This document shows positions 14,356-22,552 of a stretch of DNA of 24,586 bases, one piece after another. Source of the stretch: CADEED01 sp035995425 (GTDB taxonomy: Bacteria; Pseudomonadota; Gammaproteobacteria; Steroidobacterales; Steroidobacteraceae). The translations under genes and the position numbers were made by a program. Location: contig DASYKM010000237.1 in the NCBI GenBank assembly GCA_035995425.1, forward strand, positions 1 to 24,586. Direction: 5' to 3'. Under the pieces are notes generated by a model. It saw nothing but the letters and a program-made list of their open reading frames with translations. It did not search any database and was not told where the DNA came from. How positions within the stretch are numbered: the stretch's first letter is position 1; each line of letters starts with the position of its first letter.

Positions 14356-16213
14356 CGCGTAGATACCGTCCGTCAGCGGTGAGATCGGACACCCAGGCCT
14401 GGGCGTCATCGGCGTCCATGTTGCCCTGCTCGCGCACCACGTCCAGCAACGCGGCGTTCACGTCGGGCGCCATGGCCGAGGCGTCACCGCACACATAGAA
14501 ATAGGCACCGTTCGACAGCCAGGCGAACAATTCCTTGCCGGCCTGCCGGATGCGATGCTGCACGTAGATTTTTTCCGCCTGGTCACGCGAGAACGCCACG
14601 TCGACGCGATGCAAGCTCTTGCGCTTGAGGGCCTGCTGCCACTCGAGCTGGTAAAGAAAATCGTGGTACAGCGAGCGGCCACCGAAGAACAACCAGTTGC
14701 GTCCGGAGGCGCCGGCGGCCTCGCGCTCCTGCAGGAACCCGCGGAACGGCGCCACGCCGGTGCCCGGTCCCACCATGATCATGTCGCGCGAGCCGTCGGC
14801 CGGCACGCGGAAGCGTTCATTGCGCTCTATCCACACCTGCACGTTGCTGTCCGCGACCGTGCGCACCATGAAATCCGATGCGGCGCCGGCTAACAACTTG
14901 CGGTCGGTGTCGCTGCCGACCACGGCCACGGTGAGATGCGCCTCATCGCCCACGGCCGCGGGGCTCGAGGCGATGGAATAGACACGCCCGCTCACCGGAC
15001 GCAATGCGGATACCAACGCTTCCGGCGTCCAGTCCGCGGGGTAGCTGGCCAGCACATCGGACACCTGGCAGGACGCCGTCAACTTGGCCATCGCCGGGGC
15101 GTTCCCGAGCAGTTCGGAAATATCCACCTTCGCCTGGGCAGCAACCTGCACCAGCAGCGGACGCGCGATGCGCGTGAGCTCGCGCTCGTCACGCAGCCAC
15201 TCGAGCAGCGTGTGCGTCTTGCCATCGTGCGCGACGGTCGCACTCGCATCGAGCTTGGTAGCTCTCAACACGGCATCGATGGCGGACTCGGGGTTGCGAT
15301 GCACGACGCCCAGCGCGTCCCCTGCCTTGTAGAGATTGCCCAGTCCCGGGAACGCCAGCTCCACGTGACGCACTTCGCGCAACGCGCTGCGGCCAACGAT
15401 GCGCTGATTGGCCAGCACTTCGGCAGTGGCGGGGTTGGCGCGAGTCAGCTCCGGAACGGCTGCCGCCGTGTGCGCGGCGGCGTTGGCAACCGGCGCGGCA
15501 GGCGCGGATTTGTCCTTGAACTCACGCATGCGCGCCAGGGCGTCGTCGGCCCAGGTCTGCGCCAGCTTCTCGAAATCCACGTCACAGTCGACACGCGGCA
15601 GCAACCGCTTCGCGCCGAGCTTGGCCAGGCGCTCATCGACCACGCGGCCCGCTTCGCAGAACTTCGGATAGCTGGTGTCACCCAGCGCCAGCACCGAGAA
15701 CTGCAGTTCCGGCAGTTGCGGCGCGCGCTTGGACCCGAGGTATTCGTAGAAGGCACGGGCTTCATCCGGCGGATCGCCGTCGCCATGCGTGCTGATCACG
15801 ACGTACAGCAGCTTTTCCTTGGCGATCTCGCGCGGCTGGTAGTCGCCGGCCTTGACCACGCGCGCCTGCACGCCAACGGCCTGAACGGCGGCGGCCAGCT
15901 TTTCGCAGATCTTGCGGCCGTTGCCGGTGTGCGAGGCGGAGATGATGGTGAGCGAAGGCGCGGCAACCGCCGCCGCCGCGGGTACGGCCGGCGCGGCCGC
16001 GGTAGCCGTCGCGAGTTGCGCCCTCGCCTGTCCGCCCAGCAAGTTGCCCTGGAACCCGGGAATGCTGGAAGGCGCGGCGGCGGCGGCACCGGCGAAGTAG
16101 CCAGACAGCCACATCAACTGCTCGCGGTTCAACTCCGTGGCGAGCTGCTGCAGTTGGTCGCGGCGATCCTCCGGGATCGGAAAGTTGCCTTGAAGTATCA
16201 CAGCGCCGCTCAC
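14345..16213 (-). CDS. cysJ: Sulfite reductase (NADPH) flavoprotein alpha subunit, 622 aa
   Basis: Passes electrons from NADPH through FAD and FMN to CysI. An N-terminal Ala-rich segment (41-86) precedes the flavodoxin-like FMN domain (88-~230, SASHTGNGRKI, STHGDGDPP, LALGDTSYPKF). A second Ala/Pro linker (237-253) leads to the ferredoxin reductase-like part, with FAD motif RVYSIASSP (410-418), NADPH-binding GPGTGVAPFRGFLQER (482-497), FFGGR and the C-terminal VWYV-like end RYLRDVY. Slightly longer than E. coli CysJ (599) because of the linkers. It starts at GTG 16211-16213, ten bases after the cysNC stop, with AGGA as ribosome binding site. Confidence 0.96.
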   Translation of the reverse strand: MSGAVILQGNFPIPEDRRDQLQQLATELNREQLMWLSGYFAGAAAAAPSSIPGFQGNLLGGQARAQLATATAAAPAVPAAAAVAAPSLTIISASHTGNGRKICEKLAAAVQAVGVQARVVKAGDYQPREIAKEKLLYVVISTHGDGDPPDEARAFYEYLGSKRAPQLPELQFSVLALGDTSYPKFCEAGRVVDERLAKLGAKRLLPRVDCDVDFEKLAQTWADDALARMREFKDKSAPAAPVANAAAHTAAAVPELTRANPATAEVLANQRIVGRSALREVRHVELAFPGLGNLYKAGDALGVVHRNPESAIDAVLRATKLDASATVAHDGKTHTLLEWLRDERELTRIARPLLVQVAAQAKVDISELLGNAPAMAKLTASCQVSDVLASYPADWTPEALVSALRPVSGRVYSIASSPAAVGDEAHLTVAVVGSDTDRKLLAGAASDFMVRTVADSNVQVWIERNERFRVPADGSRDMIMVGPGTGVAPFRGFLQEREAAGASGRNWLFFGGRSLYHDFLYQLEWQQALKRKSLHRVDVAFSRDQAEKIYVQHRIRQAGKELFAWLSNGAYFYVCGDASAMAPDVNAALLDVVREQGNMDADDAQAWVSDLTADGRYLRDVY

Positions 16214-16223
16214 TTGTTAGTCC

Positions 16224-18173
16224 TCATAAACCCGGATCCGCCTGGTGGAGGAATCCCTTGTTTTCCAGATACCGCAGGATCTGATCCACCGTGGCGCCGA
16301 TCTCCTGCTTCGAGGTGTCGATGGCGAGCTGCGGCGCGATCGGCGGTTCGTACGGCGAATCGATGCCGGTGAACTCGCGGATCTCGCCGGCGCGTGCCTT
16401 CACGTACAGGCCCTTCGGGTCGCGGCGCTCGCACTCTTCGAGCGACGTGGATAGATAGACCTCGATGAAGTTGTCGCCGATGCGCTCGCGGATGCGATTG
16501 CGGTCCGCGCGGAACGGCGAGATGAACGCCGTGATCACGATGAGCCCGGCGTCGACGAACAGCGCCGAGACTTCGCCGATGCGGCGAATGTTCTCGTTGC
16601 GCCCCGCGTCGGAAAAATCCAGGTCCTTGTTGAGGCCGTGGCGCACGTTGTCGCCGTCGAGCAGATAGCTGTGATGGCCGCGCTGCACCAGCGCCTGTTC
16701 GAGCGCGTTGGCAATCGTGGATTTGCCCGAGCCCGAAAGCCCGGTGAACCAGACCACGGCCGGCTTCTGACTCTTCTGATTGGCGCGAATCGCTGCCGTG
16801 ACGCGCGTCGGCTGCCACACCACGTCGGTGCTGGCGCGCTGGCCGGCCGCGTTCGGCGCGATGACCATGCCGGCGCCCACGGTGCCGAAGTGCAGCAGGT
16901 CGATGATGATGAACGAGCCGGTGGCGCGCGATAGTTTGTAATCATCGACCGCGACGGGCTCTTCGAGTGCGATGCGCACACGCGCGAGACCGTTGAGGTC
17001 GAGCGCTTCGGCTTCGCGAGTACTCAGATCGTTCACGTCGATGCGGTACTGAATCGAATCGACGAGGCCTTTCACATAGCGGCTGCCGATCTTGAATTCA
17101 TAGCGCTTGCCGGGTAGCAGGGGCGCTTCGCCCATCCAGATGAGATTCGCATCGAAGGTACGCGCCAGCGTGGGCCGGTGATCCGGGTGCACGAGCACGT
17201 CGCCGCGCGACAGGTCAATTTCGTCTTCCAGCACGACAGTGACGGCCTGATTTGGCCCGGCGTGCTGAAGCGGTCCATCCGCAGTGGTGATCTCGCGCAC
17301 CTTGCTCGACTTGCGTGACGGCAGCGCCAGCACCGTCTCGCCCACGGAAATTTCGCCGCTCGCGATGGTGCCGGCATACCCACGAAAATTTGCGTCGGGA
17401 CGGCTCACGAGCTGGATCGGGAAGCGCAGTTCCTTCAATCCATCCTGGCGCGAGACTTCGATGCCCTCGAGGGCTTCGAGCAGGGTGCGGCCCGTGTACC
17501 ACGGCGTGGCCGTGCCTCGATTCACCACGTTCACGCCGATGAGCGCCGCCACCGGGATCACCTCGATGTTCTGCACGCCGAGCCGGCGCGCGTAGGCGAC
17601 GAACTCGCCGGCGATGGCTTCGAATTTCGCCTTGTCGTAGCCGATGCGGTCCATCTTGTTGACCGCGAGGATCACGTTGTGCACGCCTAACAACGAGACG
17701 ATGTGTGTATGACGCCTCGTCTGCACGCGCACGCCCTTCTCGGCGTCCACCAGCACCACGGCGGCGTCGGCGGTCGAAGCGCCGGTGGCCATGTTGCGCG
17801 TGTACTGTTCGTGGCCAGGGCAGTCGGCGACGATGAACTTGCGCCGCGGCGTCTGGAAGTAGCGATAGGCAACGTCGATGGTGATGCCCTGCTCGCGCTC
17901 GGCCTGCAATCCATCGACTAACAAGGCAAGGTCCGGTACTTCGCCCGTGGTGCCCCAGCGACGGCTGTCGCTGGCCACGGCCGAGAGCTGGTCGTCGAAA
18001 ACCTGGCGGGTGTCGTGCAGCAGGCGGCCGATGAGCGTGCTCTTGCCATCGTCAACCGAGCCGCAGGTGATGAAGCGCAGCTGCTCGATCTCGCGCTGCT
18101 GCGCGAGGAACTGCTCGAGCGTGCGTGGCGCATCCACGCTGGACTTGGCGGGCTTGACGGGGACCGCGGCCAT
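16224..18173 (-). CDS. cysNC: CysNC: ATP sulfurylase GTPase subunit fused to APS kinase, 649 aa
   Basis: The N-terminal ~450 residues are CysN, the GTPase that drives CysD-catalysed synthesis of APS from sulfate and ATP. G1 is GSVDDGKST (38-46), G3 DCPGH (117-121), G4 NKMD (172-175), followed by EF-Tu-like beta-barrel domains. Residues ~465-649 are APS kinase (CysC), with P-loop GLSGSGKST (478-486), LDGDNVRHGLN, and FISPFRADR (550-558) carrying the phosphorylated-serine position S552. The fusion yields PAPS, matching the PAPS-type CysH downstream. ATG 18171-18173 shares a base with the cysD stop (TGATG), so CysD and CysN are coupled and probably made in equal amounts. Confidence 0.97.
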   Translation of the reverse strand: MAAVPVKPAKSSVDAPRTLEQFLAQQREIEQLRFITCGSVDDGKSTLIGRLLHDTRQVFDDQLSAVASDSRRWGTTGEVPDLALLVDGLQAEREQGITIDVAYRYFQTPRRKFIVADCPGHEQYTRNMATGASTADAAVVLVDAEKGVRVQTRRHTHIVSLLGVHNVILAVNKMDRIGYDKAKFEAIAGEFVAYARRLGVQNIEVIPVAALIGVNVVNRGTATPWYTGRTLLEALEGIEVSRQDGLKELRFPIQLVSRPDANFRGYAGTIASGEISVGETVLALPSRKSSKVREITTADGPLQHAGPNQAVTVVLEDEIDLSRGDVLVHPDHRPTLARTFDANLIWMGEAPLLPGKRYEFKIGSRYVKGLVDSIQYRIDVNDLSTREAEALDLNGLARVRIALEEPVAVDDYKLSRATGSFIIIDLLHFGTVGAGMVIAPNAAGQRASTDVVWQPTRVTAAIRANQKSQKPAVVWFTGLSGSGKSTIANALEQALVQRGHHSYLLDGDNVRHGLNKDLDFSDAGRNENIRRIGEVSALFVDAGLIVITAFISPFRADRNRIRERIGDNFIEVYLSTSLEECERRDPKGLYVKARAGEIREFTGIDSPYEPPIAPQLAIDTSKQEIGATVDQILRYLENKGFLHQADPGL

Positions 18174-19147
18174 CAGAAATAGCCTTCGCGCTTGCGATTT
18201 TCCATCGCACCGGCGGACTCGGCGTCGATGGCCCGGCTCTGGCGCTCCGAGGTCGTCGTGAGCAGCATCTCTTCGATGATCTCCGGAACGCTCGCGGCCT
18301 TCGAGACCTGCGCGCCGGTGAGTGGATAGCAGCCGAGCGAACGGAATCGAATGGTCTCGAGGTGCGGTTTCTCGCCCGGGTTCAGCGGCAGGCGATCATC
18401 GTCCACCATGATCTTGAGCCCGTCACGGTCGACCACCGGACGGGGTTTGGCGAAGTACAGCGGCACCACCGGGATGTTCTCGGTGTGGATGTAGGTCCAG
18501 ATGTCGACCTCGGTCCAGTTCGACAGCGGGAACACGCGGATGCTGTCGCCGCGGCGCAGCCGGCCGTTGTAGAGGTTCCAGAGCTCGGGACGCTGATTCT
18601 TCGGGTCCCAGCGATGCTGCGCATCGCGGAACGAGAACACGCGCTCCTTGGCGCGGGACTTTTCCTCATCGCGGCGTGCGCCGCCGATGGCGGCATCGCA
18701 GCCGTACTTGTCGAGCGCCTGCTTGAGCGCCTCGGTCTTCATGATGTCGGTGTAGCGGGCGCCGTGCGTAAAGGGCGTTACTCCCGCGGCCTTGCCGGCT
18801 TCATTCGTGTGGACGATGAGCTCGGCGTTGAGCCGCTTGGCGGTCTCATCGCGGAACGAAATCATCTCCTTGAACTTCCAGCCGGTGTCGATGTGCAGCA
18901 GCGGGAACGGTATGCGGCCCGGGAAGAACGCCTTGCGCGCCAGGTGCAGCAGCACCGAGGAGTCCTTGCCGATGGAGTACATGAGCAGGGGCTTGGCGAA
19001 CTCGGCCGCCACTTCGCGAAAGATGTGGATGCTCTCGGCCTCGAGCCGGGCCAGATGCGTCAGCTTCGCCACGGCCGCCCGGCGGCCCCCCGGGACCGGT
19101 TTGAGGGTCGTTATCGTCGGCCCCTGGGGCTGAATCTGGGCGTGCAT
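18173..19147 (-). CDS. cysD: Sulfate adenylyltransferase subunit 2 (ATP sulfurylase small subunit), 324 aa
   Basis: Adenylylates sulfate to APS together with CysN. The PP-loop SIGKDSS (58-64) is followed by the family blocks HIDTGWKF, GGARRDEEKSRAKER and LWNLYNGR...GDSIRVFPLSNWTE, ending NRKREGYF as in other CysD proteins. ATG 19147 gives ~22 more N-terminal residues than E. coli CysD (302 aa). GGAAAGG lies upstream, and there is no competing in-frame ATG before the conserved THLxxLEAESIHI block. It is the first gene of the cys cluster and lies behind a candidate activator-dependent promoter. Confidence 0.96.
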   Translation of the reverse strand: MHAQIQPQGPTITTLKPVPGGRRAAVAKLTHLARLEAESIHIFREVAAEFAKPLLMYSIGKDSSVLLHLARKAFFPGRIPFPLLHIDTGWKFKEMISFRDETAKRLNAELIVHTNEAGKAAGVTPFTHGARYTDIMKTEALKQALDKYGCDAAIGGARRDEEKSRAKERVFSFRDAQHRWDPKNQRPELWNLYNGRLRRGDSIRVFPLSNWTEVDIWTYIHTENIPVVPLYFAKPRPVVDRDGLKIMVDDDRLPLNPGEKPHLETIRFRSLGCYPLTGAQVSKAASVPEIIEEMLLTTTSERQSRAIDAESAGAMENRKREGYF

Positions 19148-19176
19148 GGAGACCTTTCCGGGAAAAGTGCGGGGAC

Positions 19177-19230
19177 TGTATAGAGGCCAACCCCCGGCCC
19201 GGAAAGCATTTTTGGTTATGCAGCAATAAC
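19177..19230 (-). promoter_or_regulatory. Candidate cysD promoter with LysR-type dyad
   Basis: On the - strand TATACA (19177-19182) is a good -10, about 30 bases before the cysD ATG. At the -35 position there is only CTTTCC-like sequence, which is typical of activator-dependent promoters. Just upstream, 19215-19230 is an inverted repeat GTTAT-N6-ATAAC, positioned as expected for a LysR-type regulator such as the CysB encoded at 23377-24354. That CysB binds here is inference. Confidence 0.45.
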
Positions 19231-19244
19231 ACCGTGGTTACAGA

Positions 19245-19283
19245 GGTGCCGGGTGGGGAAACTGGGGTTTCCCACCCGGCACC
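19245..19283 (-). terminator. Strong hairpin after the nuclease gene
   Basis: The arms GGTGCCGGGTGGG(G)AAAC and GTTTCCCACCCGGCACC form a 17-bp stem with one bulged G and a four-base loop, starting nine bases after the nuclease stop. There is no T-run after it on the - strand, but its stability and position suggest it separates nuclease transcription from the cys operon. Confidence 0.7.
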
Positions 19284-19291
19284 GTGTCCGT

Positions 19292-22200
19292 CTAGATGTT
19301 CTGCAAGAGCAGGCTGCGCAGCCCTGCCACGTCGGCGGCCTTGACCACCTTCAGCCGGACCAGCACGTCGATTTCAGCCACCGTAGCCCGGAGCAGCACG
19401 CTCGCCGCAGGCTGATTGCCACGGCCGATCAGCAGCTGCGCGGCGAGGATTTCCGCCTTGAGCACGGTCCCGACCGCCCGGGGCATCTTCCCGGTGGCGA
19501 CCAGCTGGTCGATGAGCGGCAAGGCCGATGCCAGCGTGGGCGCCGGCGTTGTCACCGTGACCGAATGCGTGCCCGATGCCACTGCGTCGTCATCGGCGAT
19601 GGCAACGGTGACGATGTAGGTCCCACCCGCCGTGTAGATATGCGTCAGCGAGAAGCTGTGGCCTCCGAGAGCCACCTGCTCCGGCGCACTGCCGTCACCC
19701 CAGTTCACCGTCGCAGTCCAGGCGTCAGCACCCGGATCGGCGAACGTGCCCGTAACCGTGTACGTGGCGCCGACATTCAACGTTGCGTTTGGTACCGCGC
19801 TCACTACCGGCGCGACGTTGCTGACCTGGACCGTGAAGGTCTTCGTGGCGGTGAGGCCATCGTTGTCGGTCACGGTGAGACGCACGATGAATGCGCCGTC
19901 CTGCGTGAAGGTGTGCGTGACGGACAGGCCGCTGCCCGTCGAACCGTCGCCGAAGTCCCAGGCGTAACCAACCACCGAGCCGTTGGGATCGAGCGATCCC
20001 GACGCGCTGAACGTCGCCGAATCGCCCTCGGCGATGGCGCCGGCCGGCCCGGCGATCGCGACGATGGGCGGTTGCGTATTCGATTCGACGGCGGCTTCGA
20101 CGTCGTCTGGCAACAGCGCCAGCAGGTCGTAGCCGGTGAGCGCCTCGATCGCATCCACCGTCGTACGGTAGGTGTTCCAGTCCACATTGCGCACGCCGGG
20201 TTCGTTCGGCATGTTCACCGCGATCACTTCGAGATCGCGGTAATCGGTGATGTCCGCAAGACCATGGTCGTGCGGCAGGATGACCGCCACTTTCCACGTC
20301 GAGGTCGGGATGACGACGCGCCCGAGATTCTTGAGCGTGCCCTTGTTACCCGCCGGCCCGGTGATGATGTAGACCTCTTTGCCCTGCACGCGCGCGAGAT
20401 CGCCGAGATCGTTCTCGAGGTTTGCCCACGGCCCCTGGTTCATCTCCGAGGCCTGGGGCACGACATTGCTGAAGAGATAGGTGCGCGCATTGTCGAGGCT
20501 GCCCGTGGTGCGGTCGAACGAGCGCGTCATGTGGCCGCGATCGATGCCGTACCCGGCAATCGCGCCGGCGTTGGTGTAGTCGTCGGTGGAAATCCGCGGC
20601 AACGACGCCGGCAGATCCGGATCCATCGTGAAGCAATCGCAACGGTCTTCGGGACCGAAGTGCGCCGCGTCGAGGTCGTAGCTCACCCAGTTGGGCGACC
20701 CGCGGTTCGGGTTGTATGACGCGGTGAATTGCTCATGCCGCACGATGATGTCGTCGTTGGCGTCGGCGTCCGCGGGTTCACCAAACTCGGTGTTGCCCGG
20801 GTAGGTCACGCCGCTCGCCACCGCGACACGCGTCGGCAACGAATACGTCGCGGTCGTGCCGTCCGTCGCCGTGGCGCGGAACGTCGCGGTACCCACGGTG
20901 AGCGCACGCATGACACCGGCCTGATCGATGCTGGCGATCGCCGGAGTTTCCGACGCCCAGGTGATCGTGGTCGGAACCGTCACGTTGCCCGGTGCGACCA
21001 GCCGTGCGAACAGCTGATCCTCGAAACCCACCGGCAGCGCGGGATCGGCCGGTACACGGCCGCTGAACTGCAGCGAGTTGCCCTCGGGTGTGGGCTCCTC
21101 GGGATTGCACGCGCCGAAGTTCGATGCACCCGGAGCCCACTGGTTAGACGAGCTCCTCTGCAACGAGGTGCCGGGCGCCGCATTGGTTTGCGACGCCAGG
21201 ATGTCGGTCGAGCTCAAACCCGCCGCCGGACCCGAGGTGGCGGCAAAAACCCCTTCGTACGACAGGAACTCCAGGACCTGGCCTGATGCGTTCACCAGCG
21301 CCATGCCGTCGGGGGAGCCGTTCTGAATTCCGTCCGGTGGATAGGTGACGGCCAGTACGCCGCGCGTACCGCAGCTCGCCGGGATCGTGCCGCTCAGGGG
21401 CTGGACGAGACCGTAGGGAACACCGCCGTTGCCGTTGTAGAGGACGATCGTGAAGCCGGTGACGTCCGCACCCGCGGGACCTTCGATCTCGATGGCTTCA
21501 CCGGCGTCCGTGCCGAGGTTGTCGTAGTGAATCTCGTTGAAATGGAAATCGCTCGCCGGCGGAGTCGTCGGCGTCGTCACATGCAACAGTGACGAGCCTG
21601 CGACACCGTTGGCGGCCGTGGCGAGGATCTGCGTGTCGCCATCCGCCAGCGCGGTCGCAACTCCCGTCGCGCTTACCGTGGCCGCGGCAGGATTCGTGCT
21701 GGTCCACGTGAACGTGACGCCGTTGATGGGCGCGCTCGCGACATCGAAAGCTGTCGCATTCAGAGGGAGACTGGCGCCGACGTTCAGCGTGGCGCTTGCC
21801 GGTGCCACGCTGACGGTCGCCACTTCGGGGGCCGGTGGCGTTGCGCCATTGTCGTTGCACGCACCGAAGGTGTTCGTGCCCAGTGACCAAACGCCGGCTG
21901 CATTGCGCGCCAGCGATTCGCCCACGGGTCCATTGCCATTCTGGAAGGCGACGATGTCGGTGGAGGTGATGCCGTTCGCAACGCCGTTGGTGGCGGCGAA
22001 CACGCCTTCGTACGACAGGAATTCGACCAGCGCGCCACCGGCATCGACGAGCGCGAGGCCGTCGGGAGAGCCGTTCTGCATGCCCACCGCGGGGACCACC
22101 ACGACACCGCGCAAATCGCAGGTCGCGGGGACGACGCCCGACAATGCGAGGGTGCCGTACGAGGCGCCACCGCTGCCGTTATAGAGCACGACCCGCCAGC

Positions 22201-22366
22201 CGGTCAGATCGGTGCCGGCGGGCGCGGAAACCTCGACCGATTCGCCGACGTCGGCGCCGGTGTTGTCGTAGTGGATTTCGCTGATGCGCACCTGGGCGGT
22301 GGCGAACGAACCGAGCGTCAGTGCAGCCGCGGCGAGCAGCCAGCGGCGTAGATTCTTCAAGCGCAT
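19292..22366 (-). CDS. Secreted multidomain DNA/RNA non-specific endonuclease, 1024 aa
   Basis: After a signal peptide (1-24) there are two lamin-tail-like domains (~25-170 and ~274-420). They are clear duplicates, each with ISEIHYDN/FNEIHYDN, EFLSYEGVFAAT and a closing FGACN. Ig-like BIG2 domains follow each (~183-263 and ~430-515). The nuclease domain (~545-760) has DRGHM (609-613, catalytic H612) and NVVPQASEMNQGPWANLE (634-651, metal-binding N643), as in the Serratia nuclease family. Two PKD domains (~768-850, ~853-940, each with WxFGDGS/WGDGS) and a helical C-terminus (~945-1024), possibly FIMAH-like, complete it. ATG 22366 is chosen for the signal peptide and the GGGATGGA upstream. It is probably extracellular or surface-bound, degrading environmental nucleic acid. 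Confidence 0.93.
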   Translation of the reverse strand: MRLKNLRRWLLAAAALTLGSFATAQVRISEIHYDNTGADVGESVEVSAPAGTDLTGWRVVLYNGSGGASYGTLALSGVVPATCDLRGVVVVPAVGMQNGSPDGLALVDAGGALVEFLSYEGVFAATNGVANGITSTDIVAFQNGNGPVGESLARNAAGVWSLGTNTFGACNDNGATPPAPEVATVSVAPASATLNVGASLPLNATAFDVASAPINGVTFTWTSTNPAAATVSATGVATALADGDTQILATAANGVAGSSLLHVTTPTTPPASDFHFNEIHYDNLGTDAGEAIEIEGPAGADVTGFTIVLYNGNGGVPYGLVQPLSGTIPASCGTRGVLAVTYPPDGIQNGSPDGMALVNASGQVLEFLSYEGVFAATSGPAAGLSSTDILASQTNAAPGTSLQRSSSNQWAPGASNFGACNPEEPTPEGNSLQFSGRVPADPALPVGFEDQLFARLVAPGNVTVPTTITWASETPAIASIDQAGVMRALTVGTATFRATATDGTTATYSLPTRVAVASGVTYPGNTEFGEPADADANDDIIVRHEQFTASYNPNRGSPNWVSYDLDAAHFGPEDRCDCFTMDPDLPASLPRISTDDYTNAGAIAGYGIDRGHMTRSFDRTTGSLDNARTYLFSNVVPQASEMNQGPWANLENDLGDLARVQGKEVYIITGPAGNKGTLKNLGRVVIPTSTWKVAVILPHDHGLADITDYRDLEVIAVNMPNEPGVRNVDWNTYRTTVDAIEALTGYDLLALLPDDVEAAVESNTQPPIVAIAGPAGAIAEGDSATFSASGSLDPNGSVVGYAWDFGDGSTGSGLSVTHTFTQDGAFIVRLTVTDNDGLTATKTFTVQVSNVAPVVSAVPNATLNVGATYTVTGTFADPGADAWTATVNWGDGSAPEQVALGGHSFSLTHIYTAGGTYIVTVAIADDDAVASGTHSVTVTTPAPTLASALPLIDQLVATGKMPRAVGTVLKAEILAAQLLIGRGNQPAASVLLRATVAEIDVLVRLKVVKAADVAGLRSLLLQNI

Positions 22367-22397
22367 GTTTCCATCCCTGTGCGTTTTTGATCGAAGC

Positions 22398-22417
22398 CGC
22401 AAGTTTCAAATCTTGCG
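22398..22417 (-). other. Small hairpin in the nuclease leader
   Basis: A 6-bp stem (CGCAAG / CTTGCG) with an 8-base loop lies 32-51 bases upstream of the nuclease ATG. It may be a 5'-UTR structure or an operator half. The rest of 22418-22552 shows no gene or convincing promoter. Confidence 0.25.
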
Positions 22418-22552
22418 ATCAGTGGCGGTAGAGGATACGCCAATGCGAACATGCGCCCGTGGCAGAGAGATGACGCGCAGTTTCCGTTCTGCGAAATAAG
22501 TCCGCCGCGCGGGCGGCCTGACCAGGGAAACGCTGGCTGGATCTTCGCGCCT

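Noticed and set aside
14936..16372. 478-residue + strand open frame opposite cysJ
   Set aside because: It is an antisense frame caused by high GC. The - strand encodes an unmistakable CysJ over the same region.
19253..20719. 488-residue + strand open frame opposite the nuclease gene
   Set aside because: It has Arg/His-rich composition typical of antisense frames in GC-rich DNA. The opposite strand carries the nuclease and PKD domains.
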